Shown here piece after piece: positions 1-7,552 of a DNA stretch of 40,873 bases; within the stretch, counting starts at the first letter, position 1, and each line of letters opens with the position of its first letter. The stretch covers positions 1 through 40,873 of the forward strand of contig NZ_BBCC01000038.1 of assembly GCF_001311845.1 (NCBI RefSeq), in the 5' to 3' direction. Made by a program: the position numbers and the translations under genes. A model generated the notes under the pieces. The model saw nothing but the letters and a program-made list of their open reading frames with translations, was not told where the DNA came from and did not search any database. Source of the DNA: Desulfosarcina cetonica JCM 12296 (lineage in GTDB: Bacteria > Desulfobacterota > Desulfobacteria > Desulfobacterales > Desulfosarcinaceae).

Positions 1-1911
1 TTCGCATTTTTAACAATTTCATCTGACGGCCGTTTTCTTTTCGAACTTCTCAAACCCTGGCGAGAAAGCAAACTATGCACCATATATCTATTAAATGTAT
101 TCCGGCGCTTGGCCGGTCGCCACCCTTCTTCATTCAATATATGCACAATCGCTTTAGCACTCTTTTTTTGGCCGTTCAAATCCGCAACTCGCTTTAGCAA
201 ATCAGGATAGTAGCTCAACTGCTCTAACCGGGCAACGGGTCGAATTAAAGATGCTTGGGTCTTATGGCCGCCGGCCCAATGGTATTCTACCGAAACTTTT
301 TCTGTTTCTCCCTGAACCGTTACAACAATACGATCAATTAACTGACGGACTATCATTTGTCGCTCTGCAGGAGTCGTACTGTCTGCATTCCATATTTTGG
401 GTATATCAACTGCTAACTGTCGTATTGCTTCGCGCTCTTCTTTTGACAAAGGAGAGGCCTGTTGTGATAAAAATCGCTCATATTCCATTTTTAATTCTTC
501 TTCTGCAACAAGGGCCTCTTCCCACTGCTTTTCTAACGAACGAGCAACCAACCTGTTTTCCGGTTCAACAACGTTGTATTGACGAAATGCTCTTTCTACT
601 GCATAGCGCGCTCGTTCTAATTTTTTCTCCCAATGAGCTCTCATTTGACTGCGTTCAGACTCAATATCTTCTGCAACCTTGAGACTAATCTCCAAGCCGC
701 CGGTTCAAGTGATTGAAATACAAGAATCGTCGTTAGTTCATCCAAAGGCTCTCCTACCAAAGATTGGCAAAGCGGCTCTCCATAATCAACCATCAAACGG
801 CTGCAATTGTACCGTAATCCGTTTCCGTTATTACTATATTGAGTGGACATTCTCATTCCACATCGGCCACAAATAAGCAGCCCGGATAACAAAGAAGGTC
901 CATTTCGCGGAGCACCAGTTCCCTGGATGGTATTGGATTCCAACTGGCATCTATTTTTCTCAAACTGATCCCAAGTAATATAAGAAGGAAGGTGATCTTT
1001 TAATAACACCTCCCACTGACCAAACATAGCTACTGCTCGGCCTGTTGAAGGCCTCTCGGGCTTTTTCTTTTTGGTAACCGTCGGCCGACGCCCGTAGACG
1101 TAAGCTCCGGCATAAATTGGATTGTGCAATATGTTACTCAACGTCGGACGATTGGGTCTGACCCACTTAAGTTCACCTTTAGCCGGTCCAGATCTTACTC
1201 GGTTCGGCATCTGGATGCCATTGCGGACAAAATGCTGTAAAACAGCGTTTAAGGTTCCGTACCGTTTAAACAGATTGAAAACCATCTCGATGGTGTCTTG
1301 GGCTTGCTCGTCCGGATCTTTTATCACTTCTCCCGACGGACGCCGGATATATCCCATGGTACTTGCATACCAAGTTCACCACGTCGTGCTTTGGCGCGTT
1401 TACCTTCCAGCATTCGTCGTTTTAGTATGTGCAATTCTGCTTCCGACATGGTGCCTTTTAATCCCAATAACAAGCGGTCGTTATAGTCGGATGGATCGTA
1501 TATGCCATCAAGATCGCCAATCAGTGTTCCAAAAAGGGCACATATCTCAAGCAACTGGTGCCAGTCTCGATTGGAACGGGCTAACCGAGACATCTCTATC
1601 CCAAGAACAATCCCTACATGGTCTAAACCAACTTCGGCAACTAAACGTTGAAACCCCGGTCGACCAACTGTGGTTGTTGCCGACCGGCCAAGATCTTCAT
1701 CGATGACAATCACTCGTTGAGACGGCCAACCCAATTGAGTCGCTCGAGATACAAGACCGTACTGGAGCCGCGTGGATTCCTGATGTCGTTCGACTTGCTG
1801 CATGGTTGACTGACGAACATAAATTAGAGCAAGACGATCTATGTGATTTCCCAGTATTTTCCCATTGTGGAAGGGGGCCGTCAATATCGATTCTTGACAA
1901 ATTCCGGTCAT
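1..1911 (-). pseudogene. Large serine recombinase (resolvase/invertase family), frameshifted, runs off the left edge
   Basis: The reading starts at the ATG at 1911, which has a GGGAGG ribosome site 7 bases upstream. The first piece (to about 1358) is a serine-resolvase catalytic domain with YVRQST near residue 31 (putative nucleophile Ser) and the conserved EMSRLARS segment. The second piece (about 1357-697) is the recombinase domain followed by a zinc ribbon (CGRCGMRM, later C residues). The third piece (697 to 1) is the coiled-coil C-terminal region, which I translated by eye and which continues past the window edge. Each join is repaired by adding one base: CC to CCC near 1358, and GGC to GGCC near 697. 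The family makes site-specific recombinases of mobile elements. Either the element is dead or the two indels are sequence errors. Confidence 0.85.
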
Positions 1912-2044
1912 TTGAGGACCTCCCTACTGTTTGCGTTTGCATTTGACGTTTCAGTAGTCGTCCTACTAATGCGATTATCCGTTCCTGTCGCTCCTCTGGG
2001 ATAATCGTCCACTCCACCGGAGTTACTTGAATCTCTAAGCTCAT
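1697..2044 (-). CDS. Small ORF upstream of the serine recombinase, companion protein of unknown function
   Basis: The ATG at 2044 is preceded by a perfect AGGAGG four bases upstream, so this start is preferred over the longer in-frame ATG at 2107. The product begins MSLEIQVTPVEWTIIPEERQ, then an amphipathic LVGRLLKRQ stretch. The first about 40 residues look like a real protein. The rest overlaps the recombinase start (1911) by more than 200 bases and is simply the recombinase N-terminus in another frame. The natural stop was therefore probably close to 1911 and has been lost through an indel. Short ORFs of this type commonly precede recombinases of this class. No biochemical role can be assigned. 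Confidence 0.5.
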   Translation of the reverse strand: MSLEIQVTPVEWTIIPEERQERIIALVGRLLKRQMQTQTVGRSSNDRNLSRIDIDGPLPQWENTGKSHRSSCSNLCSSVNHAASRTTSGIHAAPVRSCISSDSIGLAVSTSDCHR

Positions 2045-2134
2045 GTAGCCTCCTGACCAACGCAACCAGCGACAATAGTGCGTTTCTGCTAACGATAGGA
2101 GATTCAAAGGAATCTGTCAATTTGAGATTTTTAG

Positions 2135-2455
2135 ATGTATTTACTATGGTGCATTGAGCTGTTTTTCAAGGCCCTCAAGCAGAATCTGAAAGTGAAGACC
2201 TTTGTCGGGACCACCGAGAATGCATTATTCATCCAGATTTGGACAGCATTGATCGCCATGCTGCTGATCAAGTATCTCAGCTTCAAAGCCAAGTTCGGCT
2301 GGTCGCTGTCCAACCTGGAGGCCTTTCTCCGCTGGAATCTGTTTACTTACCGGGATTTATGGGACTGGATCGATCATCCCTTCGATGTTCTCCCCATACG
2401 CCCGAGTCTGTCCAAAATCTACTTCCCTTCAAAGGTCTTGGACAGCATCAATTGA
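2135..2455 (+). pseudogene. IS4-type transposase, C-terminal remnant
   Basis: The 106-residue open stretch contains IELFFKALKQNLKVKTF followed by IQIWTALIAMLLIKYL and SLSNLEAFLRWNLFTYRDL. This is the hallmark C-terminal part of IS4-family DDE transposases: the third catalytic Glu in the IELFFK context, then the hydrophobic helix. The catalytic N-terminal two thirds are absent, so this is a dead fragment. It ends 3' at a stop at 2453-2455. The following 200 bases may include the old IS end, but I could not identify a terminal inverted repeat. It lies between the recombinase remnant and the beta-oxidation operon. Confidence 0.8.
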
Positions 2456-2652
2456 AAATGGGGACCTGATTCTGAATTTGAAGGTTTTCAAATGCTAAAC
2501 GGTTGTATTCCCAAAGAGCGATTTTGAATTTCCGATTATTTTGGACAGCAGTGGATAAGTTCAAAGATTTATTTTGTTGCCTATTCAATTGAACCAGTGT
2601 GTGACCGCCGATTTAATCCCCCACCTTCTATATCTTGGAAAAAATGTTCGAC
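2456..2652. other. Intergenic stretch without a recognisable gene
   Basis: This A+T-rich stretch follows the IS4 remnant and precedes the repeated promoter region. I see no coding signature or strong hairpin. It probably contains the right end of the degraded insertion sequence. Confidence 0.4.
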
Positions 2653-2721
2653 ATCCTGATGCCCGATACGACAGCACCGAAAATGGCAGGCATACAAATT
2701 CCTTCATTGGCCGGCAAAAAG

Positions 2722-2750
2722 GCTTGACAACGATTCGATCCTTTAATAAT
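2722..2750 (+). promoter_or_regulatory. Putative sigma-70 promoter of the beta-oxidation operon
   Basis: TTGACA (2722-2727) is followed after 17 bases by TAATTA (2745-2750), a good -35/-10 pair facing the operon at 3345. The same boxes at the same spacing occur in the inverted copy near 22308, facing the molybdenum-cofactor operon. It was identified by eye; no transcription start is known. Confidence 0.55.
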
Positions 2751-2777
2751 TACACCTATAGGTGGCACTATTAAGTA
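2751..2777 (+). promoter_or_regulatory. Putative operator: perfect 12-bp palindrome plus conserved extension
   Basis: CACCTATAGGTG (2751-2762) is a perfect palindrome placed directly after the -10 box. It is followed by GCACTATTAAGTAAC (2763-2777). The same two parts occur at 22284-22258 on minus and, more diverged, at 36036-36010 on minus. The position just downstream of the -10 suits a repressor site. The two TetR-family proteins of this window are candidate binders, but this is inference. Confidence 0.55.
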
Positions 2778-2879
2778 ACTTTAATTGGTTCAATAATTTC
2801 CGGCGTATAAATTGATGCGCTTCTACGTGGGTTCGCCCAGACATGAACGCTACTTTCCCGCGGTATTCAAACAGCATGA

Positions 2880-3333
2880 CTGATACGATGCATAACAACT
2901 GAAACCGCCGCGGTCATAAAAGAGTATGCCATCAGGTGTTCTGCGGCCAAAGTATACAGTAGTGAGTGCCTTGACTTCTGTGTGGATGAATGGGTTCAGA
3001 TTCTGGATGGCGCCGGTTACACCACCGAATACCCGGCAGAACGCGCCTACCGAAACTCCCGGATCAACCGAATCGTTGAAGGCACCAACGAAATCAATCG
3101 TCTTCTGGTTGCTCGGACCCTGATTCAAAGAGCCAATCAGGGAAGACTTGACCAATCAGGGAAGACTTGAACTGATGGAAGCGGCCACCCACGTGACCCG
3201 GGCGGTAGAAAATGTTGACCTTGCACCAGAGGCCCACACATACGGTCCGCTTTCTCATGAGGCCCATGTGCTTGTCACATGTAAAAAACAGATTGCTGAA
3301 AAAGTACTCAAGACAAAAAAATACTTCTTTTAG
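2880..3333 (+). pseudogene. Acyl-CoA dehydrogenase, C-terminal remnant with internal tandem duplication
   Basis: The reading contains AAVIKEYAIRCSAAKVY, CVDEWVQILDGAGYTTEYPA and RINRIVEGTNEINRLL. These match the C-terminal helical domain of (very-long-chain-type) acyl-CoA dehydrogenases, including the catalytic-Glu context EGTNEI. The N-terminal and FAD domains are missing. A 19-bp duplication at 3133-3170 shifts the frame; removing one copy joins ANQGRL directly to ELMEAATHVTRAVENVDLAPEA and reads through to the stop at 3331-3333. The fragment sits 11 bases upstream of the 3-hydroxyacyl-CoA dehydrogenase and was probably the first gene of that operon before truncation. Confidence 0.8.
3133..3170 (+). 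repeat. 19-bp perfect tandem duplication
   Basis: CCAATCAGGGAAGACTTGA occurs twice head to tail (3133-3151 and 3152-3170). Because 19 is not a multiple of three, the duplication breaks the reading frame of the acyl-CoA dehydrogenase remnant. Confidence 0.95.
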
Positions 3334-3344
3334 GAGATGAAAAA

Positions 3345-4238
3345 ATGACCATCAAACACGTTGGAGTCGTGGGTTGCGGTGCGATGGGATCAGGAATCGT
3401 GCAAGTGATCCTTCAAGGCGGCTATCATGTCATCGTGCAGGAATCCAGCGAGCAGTTTCTCGAGCAAGGCCTTGCTCGGGTTGAAAAAGGCGTTGCCAAG
3501 CTTTCCGCAAAAGGATCCATTTCCGAAGAGGAATCTCGGAATATGCTCGCCAGCCTGTCTGGCACCCTGAATACGGCGGACTTGAAGGATTGCGATCTGA
3601 TCATCGAGGCTGTCTTCGAGGAGATCGAAATTAAAAAAGAATTGTTTAATACCCTGGACGGCATCTGCAAACCCGAAACCATCTTTGCCAGCAACACATC
3701 CTCCCTGTCGATTACCGAGATGTCGGCGGCGACCCAAAGAACACAACGCTTCGTGGGCCTGCATTTTTTCAATCCCGTGCCACTGATGCCGCTGGTCGAG
3801 GTCGTCAAGACCCTTTCGACTGAACCGGATGTTATTCAGGATGCATTGAGCTTCGCCAAATCCATCGGGAAGGTACCCGTCCTCGCCAAGGATCAGGCCG
3901 GATTCATTGTCAATTTGCTGCTGACCCCTTTCATGCTCAATGCCATGCATGCCGCGGCCAATGGTGTGGCCAGCGTCGGTGACATCGACAAGGCCATGAA
4001 GCTGGGTTGCAACCATCCCATGGGGCCGTTGATGCTTGCGGATTTTATCGGTCTGGATGTTATTTACAACGCCTGCCAGGTCATGTTCGAGGAATATTGC
4101 GATGCGCGATACGCGCCGCCCCCGATCTTGAGAAAAATGGTACTGGTCGGCAACCGGGGACTCAAATCCAGTCGGGGGTTCTATGATTGGTCCGATCCCA
4201 AGAAACCCGTACCCTGGATGGCCGAGGGTCAATTCTAA
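3345..4238 (+). CDS. 3-hydroxyacyl-CoA (3-hydroxybutyryl-CoA) dehydrogenase
   Basis: The 297-residue protein has the usual length of monofunctional HBDs. It starts at an ATG with AGGAGATGAAAAA upstream. The NAD-binding Rossmann motif GCGAMGSG lies at residues 10-17. The family segment NTSSLSITEM, the catalytic-His context GLHFFNPVPLMPLVEVV and the C-terminal-domain segment HPMGPLMLADFIGLD are all present. It oxidises an L-3-hydroxyacyl-CoA to 3-oxoacyl-CoA with NAD in the cytoplasm. It is followed after 17 bases by a thiolase, so the pair performs the last two steps of a beta-oxidation round. Chain length or ring substrate cannot be told from sequence. Confidence 0.93.
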   Translation: MTIKHVGVVGCGAMGSGIVQVILQGGYHVIVQESSEQFLEQGLARVEKGVAKLSAKGSISEEESRNMLASLSGTLNTADLKDCDLIIEAVFEEIEIKKELFNTLDGICKPETIFASNTSSLSITEMSAATQRTQRFVGLHFFNPVPLMPLVEVVKTLSTEPDVIQDALSFAKSIGKVPVLAKDQAGFIVNLLLTPFMLNAMHAAANGVASVGDIDKAMKLGCNHPMGPLMLADFIGLDVIYNACQVMFEEYCDARYAPPPILRKMVLVGNRGLKSSRGFYDWSDPKKPVPWMAEGQF

Positions 4239-4255
4239 TCCCTGTGGAGGATAAT

Positions 4256-5434
4256 ATGGAGAAAGAGGTCTTTATTGTCGGGGCCACCCGAACACCCGTC
4301 GGTGAATTTGGTGGTGCGTTGAAAACCATGTCGGCAACCGAGCTGGCCATGACCGTGATGACGGCGGCGATCGATCGCGCCGGCATTGAAAAAGAACAAT
4401 TAGAGCTGGTGACCATGGGAAATTGCATGGATCCCATAGCCAGCAATGTGGCCCGCATCGCCTCGGTTAAATCGGGGATTCCATCCGAAACACCGGCCAT
4501 CAGCGTGTCGTGCACCTGTGGATCGGGAATGCAGGCGATTATCAACGGATTCCTGGCCATTCGCAACCGGGATGCCCAAGTCGCTTTGGCCGGCGGGGTC
4601 GAGAGCATGAGCAATGCGCCCTACATCCTGCCGGCGGGTCGATGGGGACAACGACTGCAACATGCCCAACTCGTGGATTTGATATGGAAGCAAATGCAGG
4701 AATACCCGATCGGGGTTGGCATGGGGCTGACCGCGGAAAATTTGGCCGAGCGGGACAACATTACCCGGGAAGCCCAGGACGAATTGGCCCTGACCAGTCA
4801 GACTCGGGCCTTGAACGCCATCGACACGGGCCGCTTCAAGGACGAAATCACACCGGTTGAGATTCCCGTGCGGGGGCGTGAACCCAAGATCGTCGACACC
4901 GATGAGCATCCCCGGCGCGGCTTGAGCATGGAAAAACTGGCCGGGTTGCCAGCGGTTTTCAAAAAAGGTGGTACCGTGACCGCGGCGAATTCCTCGGGAA
5001 TCAACGATGGTGCCGCGGCAGTAATTCTCATGGACGGTGACAAGGTAAAAGAAACCGGTGCTAAACCGTTAGCCAGGATTATCGGCTACGCAGTCGCCGG
5101 TGTCGACCCGAACATCATGGGTATCGGCCCAGTTCCGGCGACCCGCATGCTTCTGAAGAAAACCGGCCTGTCCATGGCCGACATCGACCTGATCGAACTG
5201 AACGAAGCTTTTGCCGCCCAATATTTGAGCTGTGAAAAGGGGCTGGAACTCAATCGGGAGATCACCAATGTGAACGGCAGCGGCATTGCATTGGGTCACC
5301 CGGTGGGATGCACGGGATGCCGCCTGGTCGTCAGCTTGGTCTACGAGATGCAGAAAAGGGATGTGAAAAAAGGGCTCGCCACGCTCTGCGCGGGCGGCGG
5401 CCATGGATTTGCCATCATGATTGAACGGCTATAG
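4256..5434 (+). CDS. Acetyl-CoA acetyltransferase / 3-oxoacyl-CoA thiolase
   Basis: The start is set at the ATG at 4256 because GGAGG lies 5 bases upstream and the product then begins MEKEVFIVGATRTPVG, as thiolases do. The longer in-frame start at 4187 would overlap the dehydrogenase. The 392 residues carry the nucleophilic Cys in SCTCGSGMQAI (Cys88), the catalytic His in GHPVGCTG and the second catalytic Cys in LCAGGGHGFA near the C-terminus. The enzyme cleaves 3-oxoacyl-CoA with CoA (or condenses two acetyl-CoA). Position directly after the 3-hydroxyacyl-CoA dehydrogenase favours the degradative direction. Confidence 0.93.
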   Translation: MEKEVFIVGATRTPVGEFGGALKTMSATELAMTVMTAAIDRAGIEKEQLELVTMGNCMDPIASNVARIASVKSGIPSETPAISVSCTCGSGMQAIINGFLAIRNRDAQVALAGGVESMSNAPYILPAGRWGQRLQHAQLVDLIWKQMQEYPIGVGMGLTAENLAERDNITREAQDELALTSQTRALNAIDTGRFKDEITPVEIPVRGREPKIVDTDEHPRRGLSMEKLAGLPAVFKKGGTVTAANSSGINDGAAAVILMDGDKVKETGAKPLARIIGYAVAGVDPNIMGIGPVPATRMLLKKTGLSMADIDLIELNEAFAAQYLSCEKGLELNREITNVNGSGIALGHPVGCTGCRLVVSLVYEMQKRDVKKGLATLCAGGGHGFAIMIERL

Positions 5435-5439
5435 ACTTC

Positions 5440-5525
5440 AAGGAAATGTTTTTGGGCTGCGTTATCGGTTGTCGCGGTATTATTATACAGCTTCCTCCCT
5501 CTGGCCTTGCCACAAACATTTTCTT
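5440..5525 (+). repeat. Palindromic intergenic repeat, copy A (mate at 22529-22615)
   Basis: The 86-bp element begins AAGGAAATGTTTTTGG and ends CCACAAACATTTTCTT, so its ends can pair. The inside (GGGCTGCGTTATCGGT, GTCGCGGTAT, TCCTCCCTCTGGCCTTG) is almost identical to copy B in the same orientation. The flanks (TTCAAG before, CTTAAA then CTATA-type sequence after) are also shared. It starts 5 bases after the thiolase stop. It looks like a REP/MITE-like or structured-RNA repeat with no coding capacity. Confidence 0.85.
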
Positions 5526-5670
5526 AAACCCTATATATCAGAGTGCTCAACCGTCGTTATTGCGGACCCCGCCTCTATCCAAACGCTCGATGAAAATCAT
5601 CGACCCAATTTTTTTGGAATGGATAAGTTTTTCTATTGACAACTGTTCAACCATATCAGGAGCGAAAGTA

Positions 5671-6459
5671 ATGGAAAACCCAACCACACGAGTTGAAATT
5701 TGCGGTGCGATCGGGAAACTGATTTTCAATCGCCCCGAAGTCCTCAATGCCTATAATCGTTCGGTTTCGGAAACATTGACGGCAGGTCTTGAAACATTGA
5801 TCGGCACGGATGAAGTACGGGTTATCGTTATCACGGGTGCCGGAAACGCGTTCATGGCCGGTGCGGACATCAACATGCTCAATGATTGGAATCAGAAGGG
5901 GGATAGGGCGCATATCCGGTCATCACTTGAAGCCACGTTCAATCCCACCATGTTGGAGGACTGCCCGAAACCGACGATTGCCGCGGTCAATGGCTTGGCT
6001 TTTGGCATTGGGTGCGAGGTCGCCATGGGCTGCGATTACCGGATTGCTTCCCAGGACGCCAAATTCGCCCTTCCCGAAATCAAGCTGGGAATCATTCCCG
6101 GTGGCGGCGGAAGTCAACGTCTGCTGCGACTGGTGGGTGCCACCAAGGCGCTGGAAATGATCAGTACAGGCGATCCCATTGATGCGGCCGAAGCGCTGCG
6201 CATCGGTTTGGTAAACCAGGTGGTTGCACCGGACAAATTATGGGATGCGATCGACGCGTTCGCTTCCCGCTTGACCAGTAAAAGCGCTTTAGCCCTGAAA
6301 ATAGCCAAACAATTGGTCTATCAGGGCGGCAATCGTTCCTTATATCAAGGGATCGACTATGAACGTGACTGCTTTTGTGAAATCCTGCTCAGTGAAGATG
6401 CTGCAGAAGGCACCCGCGCTTTCATTGAAAAACGCAAGCCGGTATTCAAGGACAGATGA
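5671..6459 (+). CDS. Enoyl-CoA hydratase/isomerase family protein
   Basis: The ATG at 5671 has AGGAG 8 bases upstream and gives 262 residues, the normal crotonase length. An upstream in-frame start at 5446 lies inside the palindromic repeat and is rejected. Crotonase features are the oxyanion-hole segment FMAGADINML, NGLAFGIGCEVAMGCDYRIA with the first catalytic Glu (GCE), and FALPEIKLGIIPGGGGSQRL with the second Glu (PEI). Both acidic residues suggest a true hydratase. It adds water to a trans-2-enoyl-CoA in the cytoplasm. It belongs with the dehydrogenase and thiolase upstream, although a 236-bp gap with the repeat separates them. Confidence 0.92.
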   Translation: MENPTTRVEICGAIGKLIFNRPEVLNAYNRSVSETLTAGLETLIGTDEVRVIVITGAGNAFMAGADINMLNDWNQKGDRAHIRSSLEATFNPTMLEDCPKPTIAAVNGLAFGIGCEVAMGCDYRIASQDAKFALPEIKLGIIPGGGGSQRLLRLVGATKALEMISTGDPIDAAEALRIGLVNQVVAPDKLWDAIDAFASRLTSKSALALKIAKQLVYQGGNRSLYQGIDYERDCFCEILLSEDAAEGTRAFIEKRKPVFKDR

Positions 6460-6462
6460 TCA

Positions 6463-6493
6463 AACAGGTCGGTACGGATATCACCGACCTGTT
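6463..6493 (+). terminator. Strong hairpin just after the enoyl-CoA hydratase
   Basis: AACAGGTCGGT (6463-6473) pairs perfectly with ACCGACCTGTT (6483-6493) across a 9-base loop, starting 4 bases after the stop. No T-run follows, so it is not a canonical rho-independent terminator. It could be an RNA-stabilising or partial-termination hairpin inside the operon. Confidence 0.45.
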
Positions 6494-6548
6494 CATGCGT
6501 TTATCATTACACGCTAATCGAACCAAACTAATATAGGGGAGGATGATC

Positions 6549-7489
6549 ATGAAAGACAAGAAAATTGCAGTGGTGGGTATTGGTGCAACGGGATCGGTCC
6601 TGGCTGCCGCGCTCCTCCAAAAACGTCCGGATACCATACTCGTTGATCCCGCCCCCGGAATGAAAAACAAACTTCTCGAAAATGGACTCAACATCACGGG
6701 AGAAATTTCTTATCCATCCGTACCGGTAACCCATTTTTGTAGCAAGATATCGGAAATGGAAGAAGATGCTCCGGATATCGTATTCATCGCAACGAAAACA
6801 TTTTATCTGCCATCCGTGCTAGAAGATTTGAAATCGATTGCCAAACCGGGAATAAAAATCATCAGCACCCACAACGGCCTGGGGACTGAAGACATGATCG
6901 CTAAAACGTTTGGGGCTGGCGCGGCTTTCCGGATGAGCCTTAATTTCGGTGTGGCATTGAAGAAACCGGGAGAGGTGGAGGCCGCATTTTTTAATCGCCC
7001 CAATCACCTTGGATGTTTGGATAAGACAAACACGGAAATCGGCAAACGAATTGCCGAACTACTGACCCGTGCAGGGCTGGATACCGAACTGGTTGATGAC
7101 ATAAAGCTCTACGTATGGAAAAAAATGATTTTGAAATGCACCATGGCATCGATCTGCGCGGTAACCGACAAAAGTATTAAAGATGCCCTCGCATCCAAGC
7201 CGGCAAGAGAAATTGCGAGGTTTGCTTTCGGGAAGCGCTTGCCGTGGCAAAAGCGCAGGGATATGATCTTGGTGAAAAATATCTTACCGACGCATTCGCA
7301 TATCTGGAAAAGGTGGGCATCCACAAGGATTCAATGTGCGGTGATCTGGAAAGAAACAATCCCACCGAAATCGATTTTCTGGGCGGCAAGGTTGTTAAAT
7401 ATGCTCGTGAATTAGGAGTTTCCGTGCCTTACTATACCGTAATGACAAATCTGGTGAAGGAACTGGACAAGGCTTATTCCGCCAAATGA
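6549..7489 (+). pseudogene. Ketopantoate reductase (PanE/ApbA)-family dehydrogenase, frameshifted
   Basis: The start at 6549 is chosen because GGGGAGG lies 7 bases upstream; the in-frame ATG at 6543 touches the ribosome site. The Rossmann motif is IAVVGIGATGSVLAAAL. The segments THNGLGTEDMIA, FGVALKKPGEV and the C-terminal helical-domain segment LYVWKKMILKCTMASICAV fit the family. The frame breaks near 7225. Adding one T (GCTTTC to GCTTTTC) joins it to EALAVAKAQGYDLGEKY and on to the stop at 7489, giving about 313 residues, full family length. In this acyl-CoA operon it is more likely a hydroxyacyl or hydroxyacid dehydrogenase than a pantothenate enzyme (inference). A sequencing error could account for the break. 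Confidence 0.82.
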
Positions 7490-7552
7490 TATTGAAAGGC
7501 GATCCCTTTTTGCGCGGTAACGATCAAAACCCAATACAAACAAGAGAAAATC

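Larger units (their letters stand above)
2653..2790 (+). repeat. Left copy of a long imperfect inverted repeat (promoter module), mate at 22236-22375
   Basis: This stretch is the reverse complement of about 22236-22375, with scattered mismatches and a few small indels. The longest identical blocks are around the TTGACA box, the TTTAATAATTACACC block and GGTGGCACTAT. On the minus strand it begins with an ATG-led codon series reading MPAIFGAVVSG, with a GAAGGAAT ribosome site; the mate reads MPATFGAVVSG. The conserved part therefore covers the start of a lost gene, its leader and a central regulatory site. Confidence 0.85.

Noticed and set aside
251..682. Plus-strand open frame of 143 codons
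   Set aside because: It lies opposite the C-terminal coiled-coil region of the serine recombinase, which is convincingly coding on minus; the plus-strand frame has no ribosome site or family features.
3390..4232. Long minus-strand frame opposite the 3-hydroxyacyl-CoA dehydrogenase
   Set aside because: It is an antisense shadow of a clearly conserved plus-strand gene in G+C-richer DNA.
6549..7489. Gene as pantothenate-pathway panE
   Set aside because: Family membership is clear, but the operon is for CoA catabolism and a second family member lies in it, so the symbol would be misleading.
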